Shown piece after piece: positions 14,977 to 23,052 of a stretch of 64,000 nucleotides of DNA. How positions within the stretch are numbered: position 1 is the stretch's first letter; each line of letters begins with the position of its first letter. Below the pieces are notes generated by a model. It did not search any database and had not been told where the DNA came from. It worked only from the letters and a program-made list of their open reading frames with translations. This DNA comes from Gillisella vitis (GTDB lineage: Bacteria; Pseudomonadota; Alphaproteobacteria; Rhizobiales; Rhizobiaceae), in assembly GCF_021559775.1 (NCBI RefSeq), contig NZ_CP056047.1:682001-746000 (forward strand), written 5' to 3'. Made by a program: the position numbers and the translations under genes.

Positions 14977-15576
14977 ATGGCCGATGACGAAACCCTGTCC
15001 TTCGGGATTGATCTCGACGCTTCCGGGGCGACCAAGACCCTCGACGATCTGGAAAGCCGCTCGAAAAGCTTTGGCAGCGCGCTGACATCGGCGCTGAAAT
15101 CCGCCACGAGCGGCGGTGGCGATCTGGAAGACACGCTGAAATCGCTGGCGAGCCAATTGTCCAGCATTACCCTGTCGTCCGGGCTGCAACCGTTGCAAAG
15201 CAGTCTGTCGTCGCTGGCCTCCAGTGCCACCTCCAGCCTGTCATCGGGGATCAGCTCGCTGTTTGCCTTTGAGAAGGGCGGCGTGCCTGGCTCGATCAAG
15301 CCTTTTGCCTCTGGTGGGGTGGTGTCCAGCCCCACCTATTTCGGCATGGATGGCGGCAATACCGGGCTGATGGGTGAGGCGGGCAGCGAGGCGATCCTGC
15401 CGCTGAAACGCGGCTCGGATGGTTCGCTGGGGGTTGCCACCCAGGGCGGCGGCTCCTCCGGCACGCAGGTCAATGTCAACGTCACTACCCAGGATGCGTC
15501 GAGCTTCACCAAGAGCCAGTCGCAGATTTCCAGCCTGCTGGCCCGTTCCGTCAAGCGCGGTCAGCGCAATTTGTGA
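14977..15576 (+). CDS. GTA short tape measure protein (g11)
   Basis: The 199-residue protein is dominated by Ser/Leu/Ala (repeated SSLxSxLSS), with the C-terminal block FASGGVVSSPTYF and GLMGEAGSEAILPLKR that marks tail tape measure proteins. Phage tape measures usually exceed 600 residues; GTA ones are about 200, which fits the short GTA tail. Seeing this short form in its usual place is one of the clearest signs that this is a GTA and not an ordinary prophage. AGAGG lies upstream of ATG 14977. Confidence 0.92.
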   Translation: MADDETLSFGIDLDASGATKTLDDLESRSKSFGSALTSALKSATSGGGDLEDTLKSLASQLSSITLSSGLQPLQSSLSSLASSATSSLSSGISSLFAFEKGGVPGSIKPFASGGVVSSPTYFGMDGGNTGLMGEAGSEAILPLKRGSDGSLGVATQGGGSSGTQVNVNVTTQDASSFTKSQSQISSLLARSVKRGQRNL

Positions 15577-15585
15577 GGTGAAACC

Positions 15586-16221
15586 ATGGCAACCGCCTTT
15601 CACGAGGTGCGCTTTCCGCTGCGCGTGTCGCTTTCAACCAGCGGCGGGCCGGTGCGGCGCACGGATATTGTCAACCTGTCGAATGGCCGCGAAGTGCGCA
15701 ACCAGCGCTGGGCCAATTCGCGCCGCAGCTATGATGCCGGGTCGGGGGTGAAATCGCTTGCCGATCTCTACACGGTGCTGGAGTTTTTCGAGGCGCGTGG
15801 CGGCCAGATGGCCGGGTTCCGGTTTCGAGATCCGCTGGATTCCAATTCCGCCGGGCCGGGCCGGGCCGTGAGTGCTGAAGACCAAAAGATCGGCACCGGC
15901 GATGGCGTGACCGCCAGCTTTCAACTGGTCAAGACCTATGGCGATGCCGGTGGCGGCTGGAGCCGCAGCATTGCCAAGCCAGTTGATGGCACCGTGCTGA
16001 TTTCGGTGGATGGCGAGCCGGTCAACGGGTTCAACTGCGATAGCACCACCGGGCTGGTGTCCTTCAATCAGGATTTTATTCCTGCCTCCGGTGCCGTCAT
16101 CCGGGCGGGCTTCCAGTTCGATGTGCCGGTGCGTTTCGACACTGACCGGATCGAGATCAATCTCGAAGCCTTCAATGCGGGTAGCATTCCCTCCATTTCG
16201 CTGACGGAGATCATTCCATGA
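15586..16221 (+). CDS. GTA distal tail protein (g12, DUF2460)
   Basis: The 211-residue protein matches DUF2460: FHEVRFPLRVSLSTSGGPVR, then NQRWANSRRSYDAG, EFFEARGGQMAGFRFRDPLD and the later strand-rich part GTVLISVDGEP. In the RcGTA particle the g12 product forms the distal tail ring between the tube and the baseplate hub. Its stop overlaps the ATG of g13 (ATGA). No unusual features. Confidence 0.93.
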   Translation: MATAFHEVRFPLRVSLSTSGGPVRRTDIVNLSNGREVRNQRWANSRRSYDAGSGVKSLADLYTVLEFFEARGGQMAGFRFRDPLDSNSAGPGRAVSAEDQKIGTGDGVTASFQLVKTYGDAGGGWSRSIAKPVDGTVLISVDGEPVNGFNCDSTTGLVSFNQDFIPASGAVIRAGFQFDVPVRFDTDRIEINLEAFNAGSIPSISLTEIIP

Positions 16222-17108
16222 GGACAATTGATGCCGCTTTGGCGCGTCATCTGGCGGGCGACGCCACGACGCTGTGCACCTGCTGGCGCGTCACCCGCAG
16301 CGATGGGCTGGTTTTGGGCTTTACCGATCATGATCGGGACCTGACCCTGCGCGGCACACTGTTTCATGCCGCAAGCGGTTTTTCCGCCAGCGATGGTGAG
16401 GCGGAAAACAGCTTGTCGGCTCCGACCTCCGAAGTTGCCGGTGGTTTTTCCAGCGAGGTGATCACCGAGGCCGATCTGATTGCCGGGCGCTATGACGGTG
16501 CGCGCATTGAGGTCTACCGTGTCAACTGGCAGGTGCCGGACCAGCATGTTCTGCTCAAGGTGCAGGATGTTGGCGAGGTCAAGCGCCAGACGGGGCAGTT
16601 TACCGCCGAATTACGCAGCTTTGCCGCCAAGCTCTCCCAGGATCAGGGCCGCACGCTGGGTCGCCGCTGCGATGCCAGCCTGGGCGACAGCCGCTGCGGT
16701 ATCGATTTGAGCATTGAGGGTCGCACCGTCAGCGTCGTTTTGGTGACGATGGCGGCCTCCGACCGGCTCACGGTTTCGGGGCTGGATGCCTATGATGACG
16801 ATCATTTCCGCTATGGCCGGATCACCGCCACATCAGGGGCAGAGACCGGCCTGACCGCCGAGATTGAAACCAGCCGCCCCGGAGAGGGCGGCACGGAGCT
16901 GACACTGTGGCTGCCCTTGGAGGTGACATTGTCACCTGGCGACACACTTAGCATCGCCATCGGCTGCGACAAACGCTTCGCCACCTGCCGCGACAGCTTC
17001 GCCAACGCCGCCAACTTCCGCGGCTTCCCGCATATGCCCGGCAGCGATTTCGCCTATTCCTATGTCAGTGGCCAGACGACCCATGATGGGTCGGTGCTGT
17101 TTGAGTGA
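16218..17108 (+). CDS. GTA tail hub protein (g13, DUF2163)
   Basis: The 296-residue product begins MRTIDAALARHLAGDATTLC and has CWRVTRSDGLVLGFTDHDRDL, the signature of the BR0599/DUF2163 family, and ends with CDKRFATCRDSF, FRGFPHMPGSD. The four cysteines near residues 149-156 and 253-258 may bind a metal or iron-sulfur cluster; the RcGTA hub protein is reported to hold one. It forms the hub under the distal tail ring and is coupled to g12 by ATGA. Confidence 0.92.
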   Translation: MRTIDAALARHLAGDATTLCTCWRVTRSDGLVLGFTDHDRDLTLRGTLFHAASGFSASDGEAENSLSAPTSEVAGGFSSEVITEADLIAGRYDGARIEVYRVNWQVPDQHVLLKVQDVGEVKRQTGQFTAELRSFAAKLSQDQGRTLGRRCDASLGDSRCGIDLSIEGRTVSVVLVTMAASDRLTVSGLDAYDDDHFRYGRITATSGAETGLTAEIETSRPGEGGTELTLWLPLEVTLSPGDTLSIAIGCDKRFATCRDSFANAANFRGFPHMPGSDFAYSYVSGQTTHDGSVLFE

Positions 17109-17118
17109 GGGGGATTGC

Positions 17119-17553
17119 ATGTCCTCGATCAACACGCAGGTCCTTTCCTTGGCCGAGGGGTGGATTGGTACGCCCTATCGCCATCAGGCCTCCACCAAGG
17201 GCGTCGGTTGCGATTGTCTTGGCTTGGTCCGAGGCATCTGGCGGGAGCTTTATGGGCAGGAGCCGGAAGTGACGCCTGCCTATGCGCCTGACTGGGCCGA
17301 GCGGTCGGGAGAGGACCGGTTGATCGAGGCGGCGGGGCGGCATTTCACCCTGATCGACAGTCTTGGCGAGGCTTTGCCCGGTGATCTCCTGGTCTTCCGG
17401 TTTCGCGCTCATTACGCCGCCAAGCATCTGGGGCTTTTGGCGGCGGACCAGCAGTTTATTCACGCCTATGAGCAGGCGGCGGTGGTCCGCTCCGCCCTAG
17501 TGCCCGCCTGGCGGCGGCGTGTCGCGGGCGTCTATCGTTTTCCGGAGAAGTGA
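17119..17553 (+). CDS. GTA tail peptidase (g14, NlpC/P60)
   Basis: The 144-residue protein has the NlpC/P60 cysteine peptidase core: GVGCDCLGLVRGIW with the catalytic Cys, and AKHLGLLAADQQFIHAY containing the catalytic His region. Members on GTA tails cut peptide cross-links in recipient peptidoglycan during DNA delivery. ATG 17119 is chosen because AGGGGG lies just upstream; the longer frame starting inside g13 has no such site. The next gene starts three bases after the stop. Confidence 0.92.
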   Translation: MSSINTQVLSLAEGWIGTPYRHQASTKGVGCDCLGLVRGIWRELYGQEPEVTPAYAPDWAERSGEDRLIEAAGRHFTLIDSLGEALPGDLLVFRFRAHYAAKHLGLLAADQQFIHAYEQAAVVRSALVPAWRRRVAGVYRFPEK

Positions 17554-17556
17554 TCG

Positions 17557-20500
17557 ATGGCAACTCTTGTTTTTCAGGCAGCCGGTGCGGCCATCGGTAG
17601 CATATTCGGGCCTGTTGGCACCATGTTGGGCCGCGCCGTGGGGTCGCTGGCCGGCAATATGGTCGATCAGGCGCTGATCAACGGCAGCTCCACCACGACA
17701 GGTTCGCATCTGTCGTCGGCGCGGATCGGCGGGGCCAGCGAAGGCACGGCGCTGAACCGGGCCTATGGCACGGTGCGCATCGGCGGCACGCTGATCTGGG
17801 CGACGCGGTTTGAGGAAAAGACCACCACCGAGACCTCCGGCAGTAAATCCACCGGCAACAAGACCAAGAGTTACGATTATTACGGCAATCTGGCGCTGGC
17901 TTTGTGCGAGGGACCGGTGGCGGCCATCCGCCGGGTCTGGGCCGATGGCGAGGAAGTGGATCTGACCGAGGTTGAGATGCGCTTTTATCCGGGCAGTGAG
18001 GATCAGGGCGTCGATCCGCTGATTGCCGCCAAGCAGGGCGAGGGCAATGCGCCCGCCTATCGCGGCGTCGCCTATGTGGTGTTCGAGCGCCTGCCGCTTG
18101 ACGATTACGGCAACCGTCTCCCCGTGCTGCAATTTGAGATAATCCGCCCGTTGGGCGCGCTGGAAAGCCAGGTCAGGGCCGTGACCATCATTCCCGGCGC
18201 TACCGAACATGGCTATGCCACCACAGCCATTACCGAGGAAACCGGCGATGGCGAAGAGCGGATCATCAACCGCAATACGCTGGTGGCCGCCACTGACTGG
18301 CAAGCTTCGCTGGATGAGTTGCAGGCGGTATGTCCCAATCTCGTCCGTGCCGCGCTTGTTGTCAGCTGGTTCGGCACCGATCTGCGGGCCGATCAATGTG
18401 CCGTCCTGCCGGGCGTCGAAGTGGCGACACGGCGCGATGAAAGTCGGGGCTGGAGCGTGGCCGGCATCGGGCGCTCACAGGCCCGGCTGGTCAGCCAGAG
18501 CGGCGGTGGCCCGGCCTATGGCGGCACGCCCAGTGATAAAAGCGTTATCGAAGCGATCAAGGATCTCAACAGCCGGGGCATTGCCACCTGCCTCTATCCC
18601 TTCGTGATGATGGATATTCCCTCCGGCAACGGCTTGGCCGATCCCTATGGCGGAACCGAACAGGCGGCCTATCCGTGGCGCGGTCGTATCACCTGTTTTC
18701 CGGCCCCTGATCTTACCGGATCGCCTGACGGCACGGACGCAGTGGACGGCATTATCGAGGCCTTCATGGGCAAGACCACGGTTGATGATTTCTTCGTACT
18801 CGGCACCACCATCCTTTATACCGGCAACAAGAACGGTCGTGACAGCGGCTATCGGCGTCTGGTGCTGCATTCTGCGCTGCTGGCCAAGGCCGCGGGCGGG
18901 GTGGACAGTTTCGTGATCGGCTCGGAGCTGAAGGGCCTGACCACCCTGCGCGGTGCGGGCAACAGCTTTCCCTTCGTTGCCGCCTTGATGCGGTTGGCTG
19001 AGGATGTGCGCGCCATTCTGGGGAGCCAGACCAAGCTGACCTACGGGGCCGATTGGAGCGAGTATTTCGGCTATCACCCTGATGACGGGTCCGGCGATGT
19101 GTTCTTCCATCTTGATCCGCTCTGGGCCTGCGCGGCCATCGACGCTGTAGGCATCGACAATTACATGCCGCTTTCGGACTGGAACGACGCGGATTTCACC
19201 GCCGATAATCCGGATGGGTTTACCATTGCGGATGACTGTGCCGCCATGCAGGCGCAGATCGCCGCCGGGGAGGGCTATGACTGGTATTACCCGAGCCTTG
19301 CCGCCCGCAAGAAACGCGAGCGCGCAGCCATTACCGACGGTTTGGCGGGCAAGCCCTGGGTCTATCGCTACAAGGACATTCAGTCCTGGTGGGAAAACCA
19401 CCATTACAACAGGGTCGGCGGGGTTGAGCTTTCCACGCCAAGCGCCTGGGAACCAAAGATGAAGCCGATCTGGTTTACTGAACTGGGCTGCCCGGCGGTG
19501 GAGCGTGGCGCCAACCAGCCGAACGTGTTTCCCGATCCGAAATCCTCGGAAAATGCGCTGCCGTATTTCTCTTCCGGCATGCGTTCGGATGCCATGCAGC
19601 GGCGGTTTCTTGAAGCGCATCTGGGGTATTGGCAGGGGGAGGCGGCACCCGCTGGCATGGTCGATGCCGATCATATCTTTCTCTGGACCTGGGACAGCCG
19701 ACCCTTTCCGGCCTTTCCCTATGATACTGATCTGTTTGCTGATGGCGACAATTGGCGCAGTGGCCATTGGCTGAACGGGCGGCTGGGCGGCGGCACGCTG
19801 GCTGAGGTGATTGCCGCGATATTGGAAGATTGCGGCTTTACCGATTACGATGTCTCTGCCGTCACCGGCGATCTCTCGGGCTATGTGCAGGGCGATATAT
19901 CCTCGGCCCGCAGCCTGATCGAGCCATTGACCGAGGCCTTCCTGATCGACGTGATCGAGGATGGTGCCGTGCTGCGGTTCCGCTCACGCCAGGCCGCCAG
20001 TTTGAAGGCGGTCGAGACCCGGGTTTTCGTCGATACCGAAGACGAACCGTTCTGGACCGAGACCCGGGGCGATAGCACCGATTATGCCGGTCAGGCCGTA
20101 TTGGATTTTTACGATCCCGCCAATGATTACGAGGATGCCAGCGTCCGCTCACGCCGCGTGGTGGGGACATCCGCGAAGCTTTTGTCCAGTGATTTGCCGG
20201 CGGTGCTGGATGAGGCGAGCGCTTTGGCCGTGGTTGAAACGCAATTGCGCGATCACCGGATCGGGCGGCGCAGCCTGACCCTGTCGCTATCGCCCTCGCA
20301 ACTGGCGCTTCAGCCCGGTGACGTGCTGACCTTGCCGGAAGGGCCATCTGGCCGGTTCCTGATCACCCGCATTGAGGACAGCAGCACGCTGTCGTTGGAA
20401 CTGACCGAAGTGGCAGCGCCGGTCTCCAGCGCGATTACGGTTGCCAGCAGCGGGCGGGTGCAGAGCGGGCGGGCCTCGGACGGGTTTGCGCCGCTGTGGC

Positions 20501-21414
20501 GGCTGATGGACCTGCCACGCCTTGACGATGGCGAGGACGGCAGTTTTGCGCGCGCGGCTGCCTATGCCAGTCCTTGGCGCAAGATCGTACTGTCGTCATC
20601 CGCCGAGACCGAGAACTATGCGACCCGTGTCGTGGTGGATGGCCCAGCAACCCTCGGCAGCCTGTCATCGGCATTGGCTGCGGGTGTGTCGGGCCGGTTC
20701 GATAAGGCCAATCGTCTGACCGTTACTCTGTCGCATGGCAGCTTTTCCTCTGGTTCGCGGCTGTCGGTGCTGAATGGCGATAACCGCCTTGCGATCAAGG
20801 CCGCCAATGATGTCTGGGAGGTGATTGGCTTTCTGACGGCGGAGGAGGTGGAAAGTGGCGTCTGGCAATTGTCCGGCCTGTTGCGCGGCCTCTATGGCAC
20901 GGAGGACGCCATGGCCGCAGGCGCGGTCTCCGGCGCGCAGGTGGTTCTGCTCAACAGTGCGGTGACTGCGCTTGACCTTGCCGATAGCGAAATCGGCCTG
21001 ACGCTGAACTGGATCGCCGAGGCCGCAGGCACCAGCCTTGCGGCCAAGGGGCCGGTCAGCTTTTCCGGCGGCGTGCGGGCGTTGACGCCGCTTTCCCCGG
21101 TGCATCTGCGCGCCAGCCGCGCGCCCAGCGGCGATATTGCGCTGAGCTGGGTCCGGCGCGGCCGCACCGATGCCGATAATTGGACGCCATCCGATATTCC
21201 GCTCGATGAGGAAAGCGAACGCTACCAACTCGATATTCTCGACGCTGGAAAGGCGGTGCTGCGCAGCGTCACCCTGACCTCTGCGGCCTATGCCTACAGC
21301 GCCGAGTTGCAGGCCACAGATTTTGGCGTGGCACCCTCGACGCTTTCCATCCGGGTCCGCCAGATTGGCCGCCATGCCAGCGGCATCGCGGCTGAAGCAC
21401 AGTTCATTTTCTGA
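17557..21414 (+). CDS. GTA host-contact tail protein (g15, megatron)
   Basis: This 1285-residue protein is the largest in the cluster. It starts with a hydrophobic Gly/Ala segment (AAGAAIGSIFGPVGTMLG), has a glycoside-hydrolase-like TIM-barrel middle (around TYGADWSEYF, AIDAVGIDNYMPLSDW and WFTELGCPAVERGANQP) and a phage tail tip C-terminal half ending in a fibronectin-like part (LRASRAPSGDIALSWVRRG). This order matches GTA_TIM plus Phage-tail_3 of RcGTA g15, which forms the tail tip that contacts and perforates the recipient envelope. It follows g14 after three bases. Confidence 0.94.
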   Translation: MATLVFQAAGAAIGSIFGPVGTMLGRAVGSLAGNMVDQALINGSSTTTGSHLSSARIGGASEGTALNRAYGTVRIGGTLIWATRFEEKTTTETSGSKSTGNKTKSYDYYGNLALALCEGPVAAIRRVWADGEEVDLTEVEMRFYPGSEDQGVDPLIAAKQGEGNAPAYRGVAYVVFERLPLDDYGNRLPVLQFEIIRPLGALESQVRAVTIIPGATEHGYATTAITEETGDGEERIINRNTLVAATDWQASLDELQAVCPNLVRAALVVSWFGTDLRADQCAVLPGVEVATRRDESRGWSVAGIGRSQARLVSQSGGGPAYGGTPSDKSVIEAIKDLNSRGIATCLYPFVMMDIPSGNGLADPYGGTEQAAYPWRGRITCFPAPDLTGSPDGTDAVDGIIEAFMGKTTVDDFFVLGTTILYTGNKNGRDSGYRRLVLHSALLAKAAGGVDSFVIGSELKGLTTLRGAGNSFPFVAALMRLAEDVRAILGSQTKLTYGADWSEYFGYHPDDGSGDVFFHLDPLWACAAIDAVGIDNYMPLSDWNDADFTADNPDGFTIADDCAAMQAQIAAGEGYDWYYPSLAARKKRERAAITDGLAGKPWVYRYKDIQSWWENHHYNRVGGVELSTPSAWEPKMKPIWFTELGCPAVERGANQPNVFPDPKSSENALPYFSSGMRSDAMQRRFLEAHLGYWQGEAAPAGMVDADHIFLWTWDSRPFPAFPYDTDLFADGDNWRSGHWLNGRLGGGTLAEVIAAILEDCGFTDYDVSAVTGDLSGYVQGDISSARSLIEPLTEAFLIDVIEDGAVLRFRSRQAASLKAVETRVFVDTEDEPFWTETRGDSTDYAGQAVLDFYDPANDYEDASVRSRRVVGTSAKLLSSDLPAVLDEASALAVVETQLRDHRIGRRSLTLSLSPSQLALQPGDVLTLPEGPSGRFLITRIEDSSTLSLELTEVAAPVSSAITVASSGRVQSGRASDGFAPLWRLMDLPRLDDGEDGSFARAAAYASPWRKIVLSSSAETENYATRVVVDGPATLGSLSSALAAGVSGRFDKANRLTVTLSHGSFSSGSRLSVLNGDNRLAIKAANDVWEVIGFLTAEEVESGVWQLSGLLRGLYGTEDAMAAGAVSGAQVVLLNSAVTALDLADSEIGLTLNWIAEAAGTSLAAKGPVSFSGGVRALTPLSPVHLRASRAPSGDIALSWVRRGRTDADNWTPSDIPLDEESERYQLDILDAGKAVLRSVTLTSAAYAYSAELQATDFGVAPSTLSIRVRQIGRHASGIAAEAQFIF

Positions 21415-21456
21415 TCTTCAACCCGAAAATCTCCACCGAAAACAAGGGAAATCGAC

Positions 21457-21696
21457 ATGAATGATAGCAAACCATGGTATCTCTCCAAGACTGTCTGGGG
21501 TGCGCTGGTCGCTATCCTGGCGTCCGGCCTGCAACTTGGCGGGTTCGAGCTTGGTGTTCTGGAACAGGGTCAGTTGACCGATGGACTGGTGGCGCTGGCC
21601 GGATCGGTGGGCGGGCTCGTTGCGCTCTATGGCCGGCTGGTGGCAAGCCACGCCATCGTCCCCCAGGCGAACCGGCCGCCCCCGGAAAAACCCTGA
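21457..21696 (+). CDS. Small membrane protein, candidate holin
   Basis: The 79-residue product has two hydrophobic helices (about 11-30 and 43-63) separated by a short acidic linker, a charged start (MNDSKPWYLSKTVWG) and a Pro-rich C-terminus. Size, topology and position right after the tail genes fit a small holin, which would free the GH19 endolysin encoded earlier in the cluster. AAGGGA lies upstream of the ATG. No holin family was recognised with certainty, so the role is inferred. Confidence 0.55.
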   Translation: MNDSKPWYLSKTVWGALVAILASGLQLGGFELGVLEQGQLTDGLVALAGSVGGLVALYGRLVASHAIVPQANRPPPEKP

Positions 21697-21747
21697 ACGG
21701 CAATGGATATCGCTCCTAATCTGCCAATAATCTCATAAATTGAAATG

Positions 21748-21793
21748 CTTGGCCTGTCGCAGATCTGTCATGCAGATCGTGCCACAGGCCAAG
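21748..21793. terminator. Two-part hairpin closing the GTA cluster
   Basis: Outer arms CTTGGCCTGT (21748-21757) and ACAGGCCAAG (21784-21793) enclose a second pair GATCTG (21762-21767) and CAGATC (21773-21778). The structure ends 82 bases before the feuN-like gene. There is no following T-run; it may be a terminator or a regulatory leader structure. Confidence 0.5.
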
Positions 21794-21875
21794 ATTACCA
21801 TGCATTCATTTGCCATTCAGCCGCTCTTCGGTAACACTGACACCACGATAACCGAATGCGGCAGAGTGGCAGTTG

Positions 21876-22244
21876 ATGGCATCCAAATCGATCATAGGCA
21901 GTATCGCAGCCGGGCTTATTGCCTGGACGGTACCGGCGACCACAACGCCGGTCCCCGATGCCGTGCCTATGTCGCAGATGTTGTCTGGCCCCAGCGGGTC
22001 GTCTGCACCTGTCATCGTCCAGGCGCAGAACCAGAATCAGAACAACGACAATTCCGACAGTAACGACAGCAAATCCAATGGCAGGGTCGATTGCCGTTCG
22101 GCGGCGCTCAGGGCCGTTGAGCAGGCGGGCGGGCAATTGCTCTCGGTGCGGCTGTCGGGCGGCCAATGCGTGATTACCATCCTCGTGCCGGGCACCGGCG
22201 ACAATGCTCGGCCTCGCAAGATGACGGTCCAGGTGTCCCGCTGA
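21876..22244 (+). CDS. feuN: Exported small protein, FeuN-like inhibitor of FeuQ
   Basis: The 122-residue protein begins with a short signal-like segment (MASKSIIGSIAAGLIAWTVP), then a low-complexity Gln/Asn/Asp linker (residues 50-68) and a PepSY-like C-terminal fold with two cysteines (VDCRSAALRAVEQAGGQ, then GGQCVITILVPG). In Sinorhizobium feuN is a small periplasmic protein gene directly upstream of feuP that restrains the FeuQ kinase; position and character fit. ATG 21876 is used instead of the preceding TTG. Identity rests on context more than on recalled sequence. Confidence 0.6.
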   Translation: MASKSIIGSIAAGLIAWTVPATTTPVPDAVPMSQMLSGPSGSSAPVIVQAQNQNQNNDNSDSNDSKSNGRVDCRSAALRAVEQAGGQLLSVRLSGGQCVITILVPGTGDNARPRKMTVQVSR

Positions 22245-22377
22245 GGCTGGTTTTGAGCCAAGGGGTAGTGTAAGGCTTTCTATCTGTTGGTTATTTTTTC
22301 TCATGCGGTCTGGTTTTCGGGACCTGCCCGCGGGATCGCCCGGCTGGCGCCAGCATGGCAAAACGGAGAAGTGAAGA

Positions 22378-23052
22378 ATGCGCATTCTCGTCGTCGAGGA
22401 CGATGTCAATCTGAACCGCCAGCTGGTCGAGGCGCTTCAGGAGGCAGGCTATGTGGTCGACCAGGCCATGGATGGCGAGGAAGGTCATTATCTAGGTGAT
22501 ACCGAGCCTTATGACGCCGTGATCCTCGATATCGGTCTGCCGACCATGGACGGCATTACGGTTCTGGAAAAGTGGCGCTCTGCCGGACGTGTCATGCCGG
22601 TGCTGATCCTCACGGCCCGCGACCGCTGGAGCGACAAGGTATCCGGTATCGACGCTGGTGCCGACGACTATGTCACCAAGCCTTTCCACGTCGAAGAGGT
22701 GCTGGCGCGCATCCGGGCGCTGATTCGCCGCGCCGCCGGCCATGCCTCGTCGGAAATCGCCTGCGGGCCGGTGCGGCTCGACACCAAGAGTTCCAAGGTC
22801 ACCGTTTCGGGCAAGGCGCTGAAACTCACCTCGCATGAATTCCGGCTGCTGTCTTATCTCATGCATCACATGGGGGAGGTCGTGTCGCGCACCGAGCTGG
22901 TCGAGCATATGTATGACCAGGATTTCGACCGCGATTCCAACACGATCGAAGTGTTTGTCGGGCGGCTGCGCAAGAAGATCGGTCTGGACATGATTGAGAC
23001 CGTGCGCGGTCTCGGCTACCGGATTAAAGCGCCTGACAGCGTCGAGGGCTAG
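22378..23052 (+). CDS. feuP: Response regulator FeuP (OmpR/PhoP family)
   Basis: The 224-residue regulator has a receiver domain (acidic D8-D9, phospho-acceptor D51 in VILDIGLPTMDG, Lys in TKPFHV) and a winged-helix DNA-binding domain from about residue 130 (LTSHEFRLLSYLMHHMGEVV, DSNTIEVFVGRLRKKI). In Sinorhizobium FeuP with FeuQ responds to osmolarity and activates ndvA for cyclic glucan export. GGAG lies about eight bases before the ATG. The kinase gene begins immediately after its stop. Confidence 0.88.
   Translation: MRILVVEDDVNLNRQLVEALQEAGYVVDQAMDGEEGHYLGDTEPYDAVILDIGLPTMDGITVLEKWRSAGRVMPVLILTARDRWSDKVSGIDAGADDYVTKPFHVEEVLARIRALIRRAAGHASSEIACGPVRLDTKSSKVTVSGKALKLTSHEFRLLSYLMHHMGEVVSRTELVEHMYDQDFDRDSNTIEVFVGRLRKKIGLDMIETVRGLGYRIKAPDSVEG

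Noticed and set aside
3796..21696. Ordinary prophage
   Set aside because: No integrase, repressor, replication genes or attachment repeats are seen, the tape measure is far too short for a normal siphophage, and the gene order is that of RcGTA.
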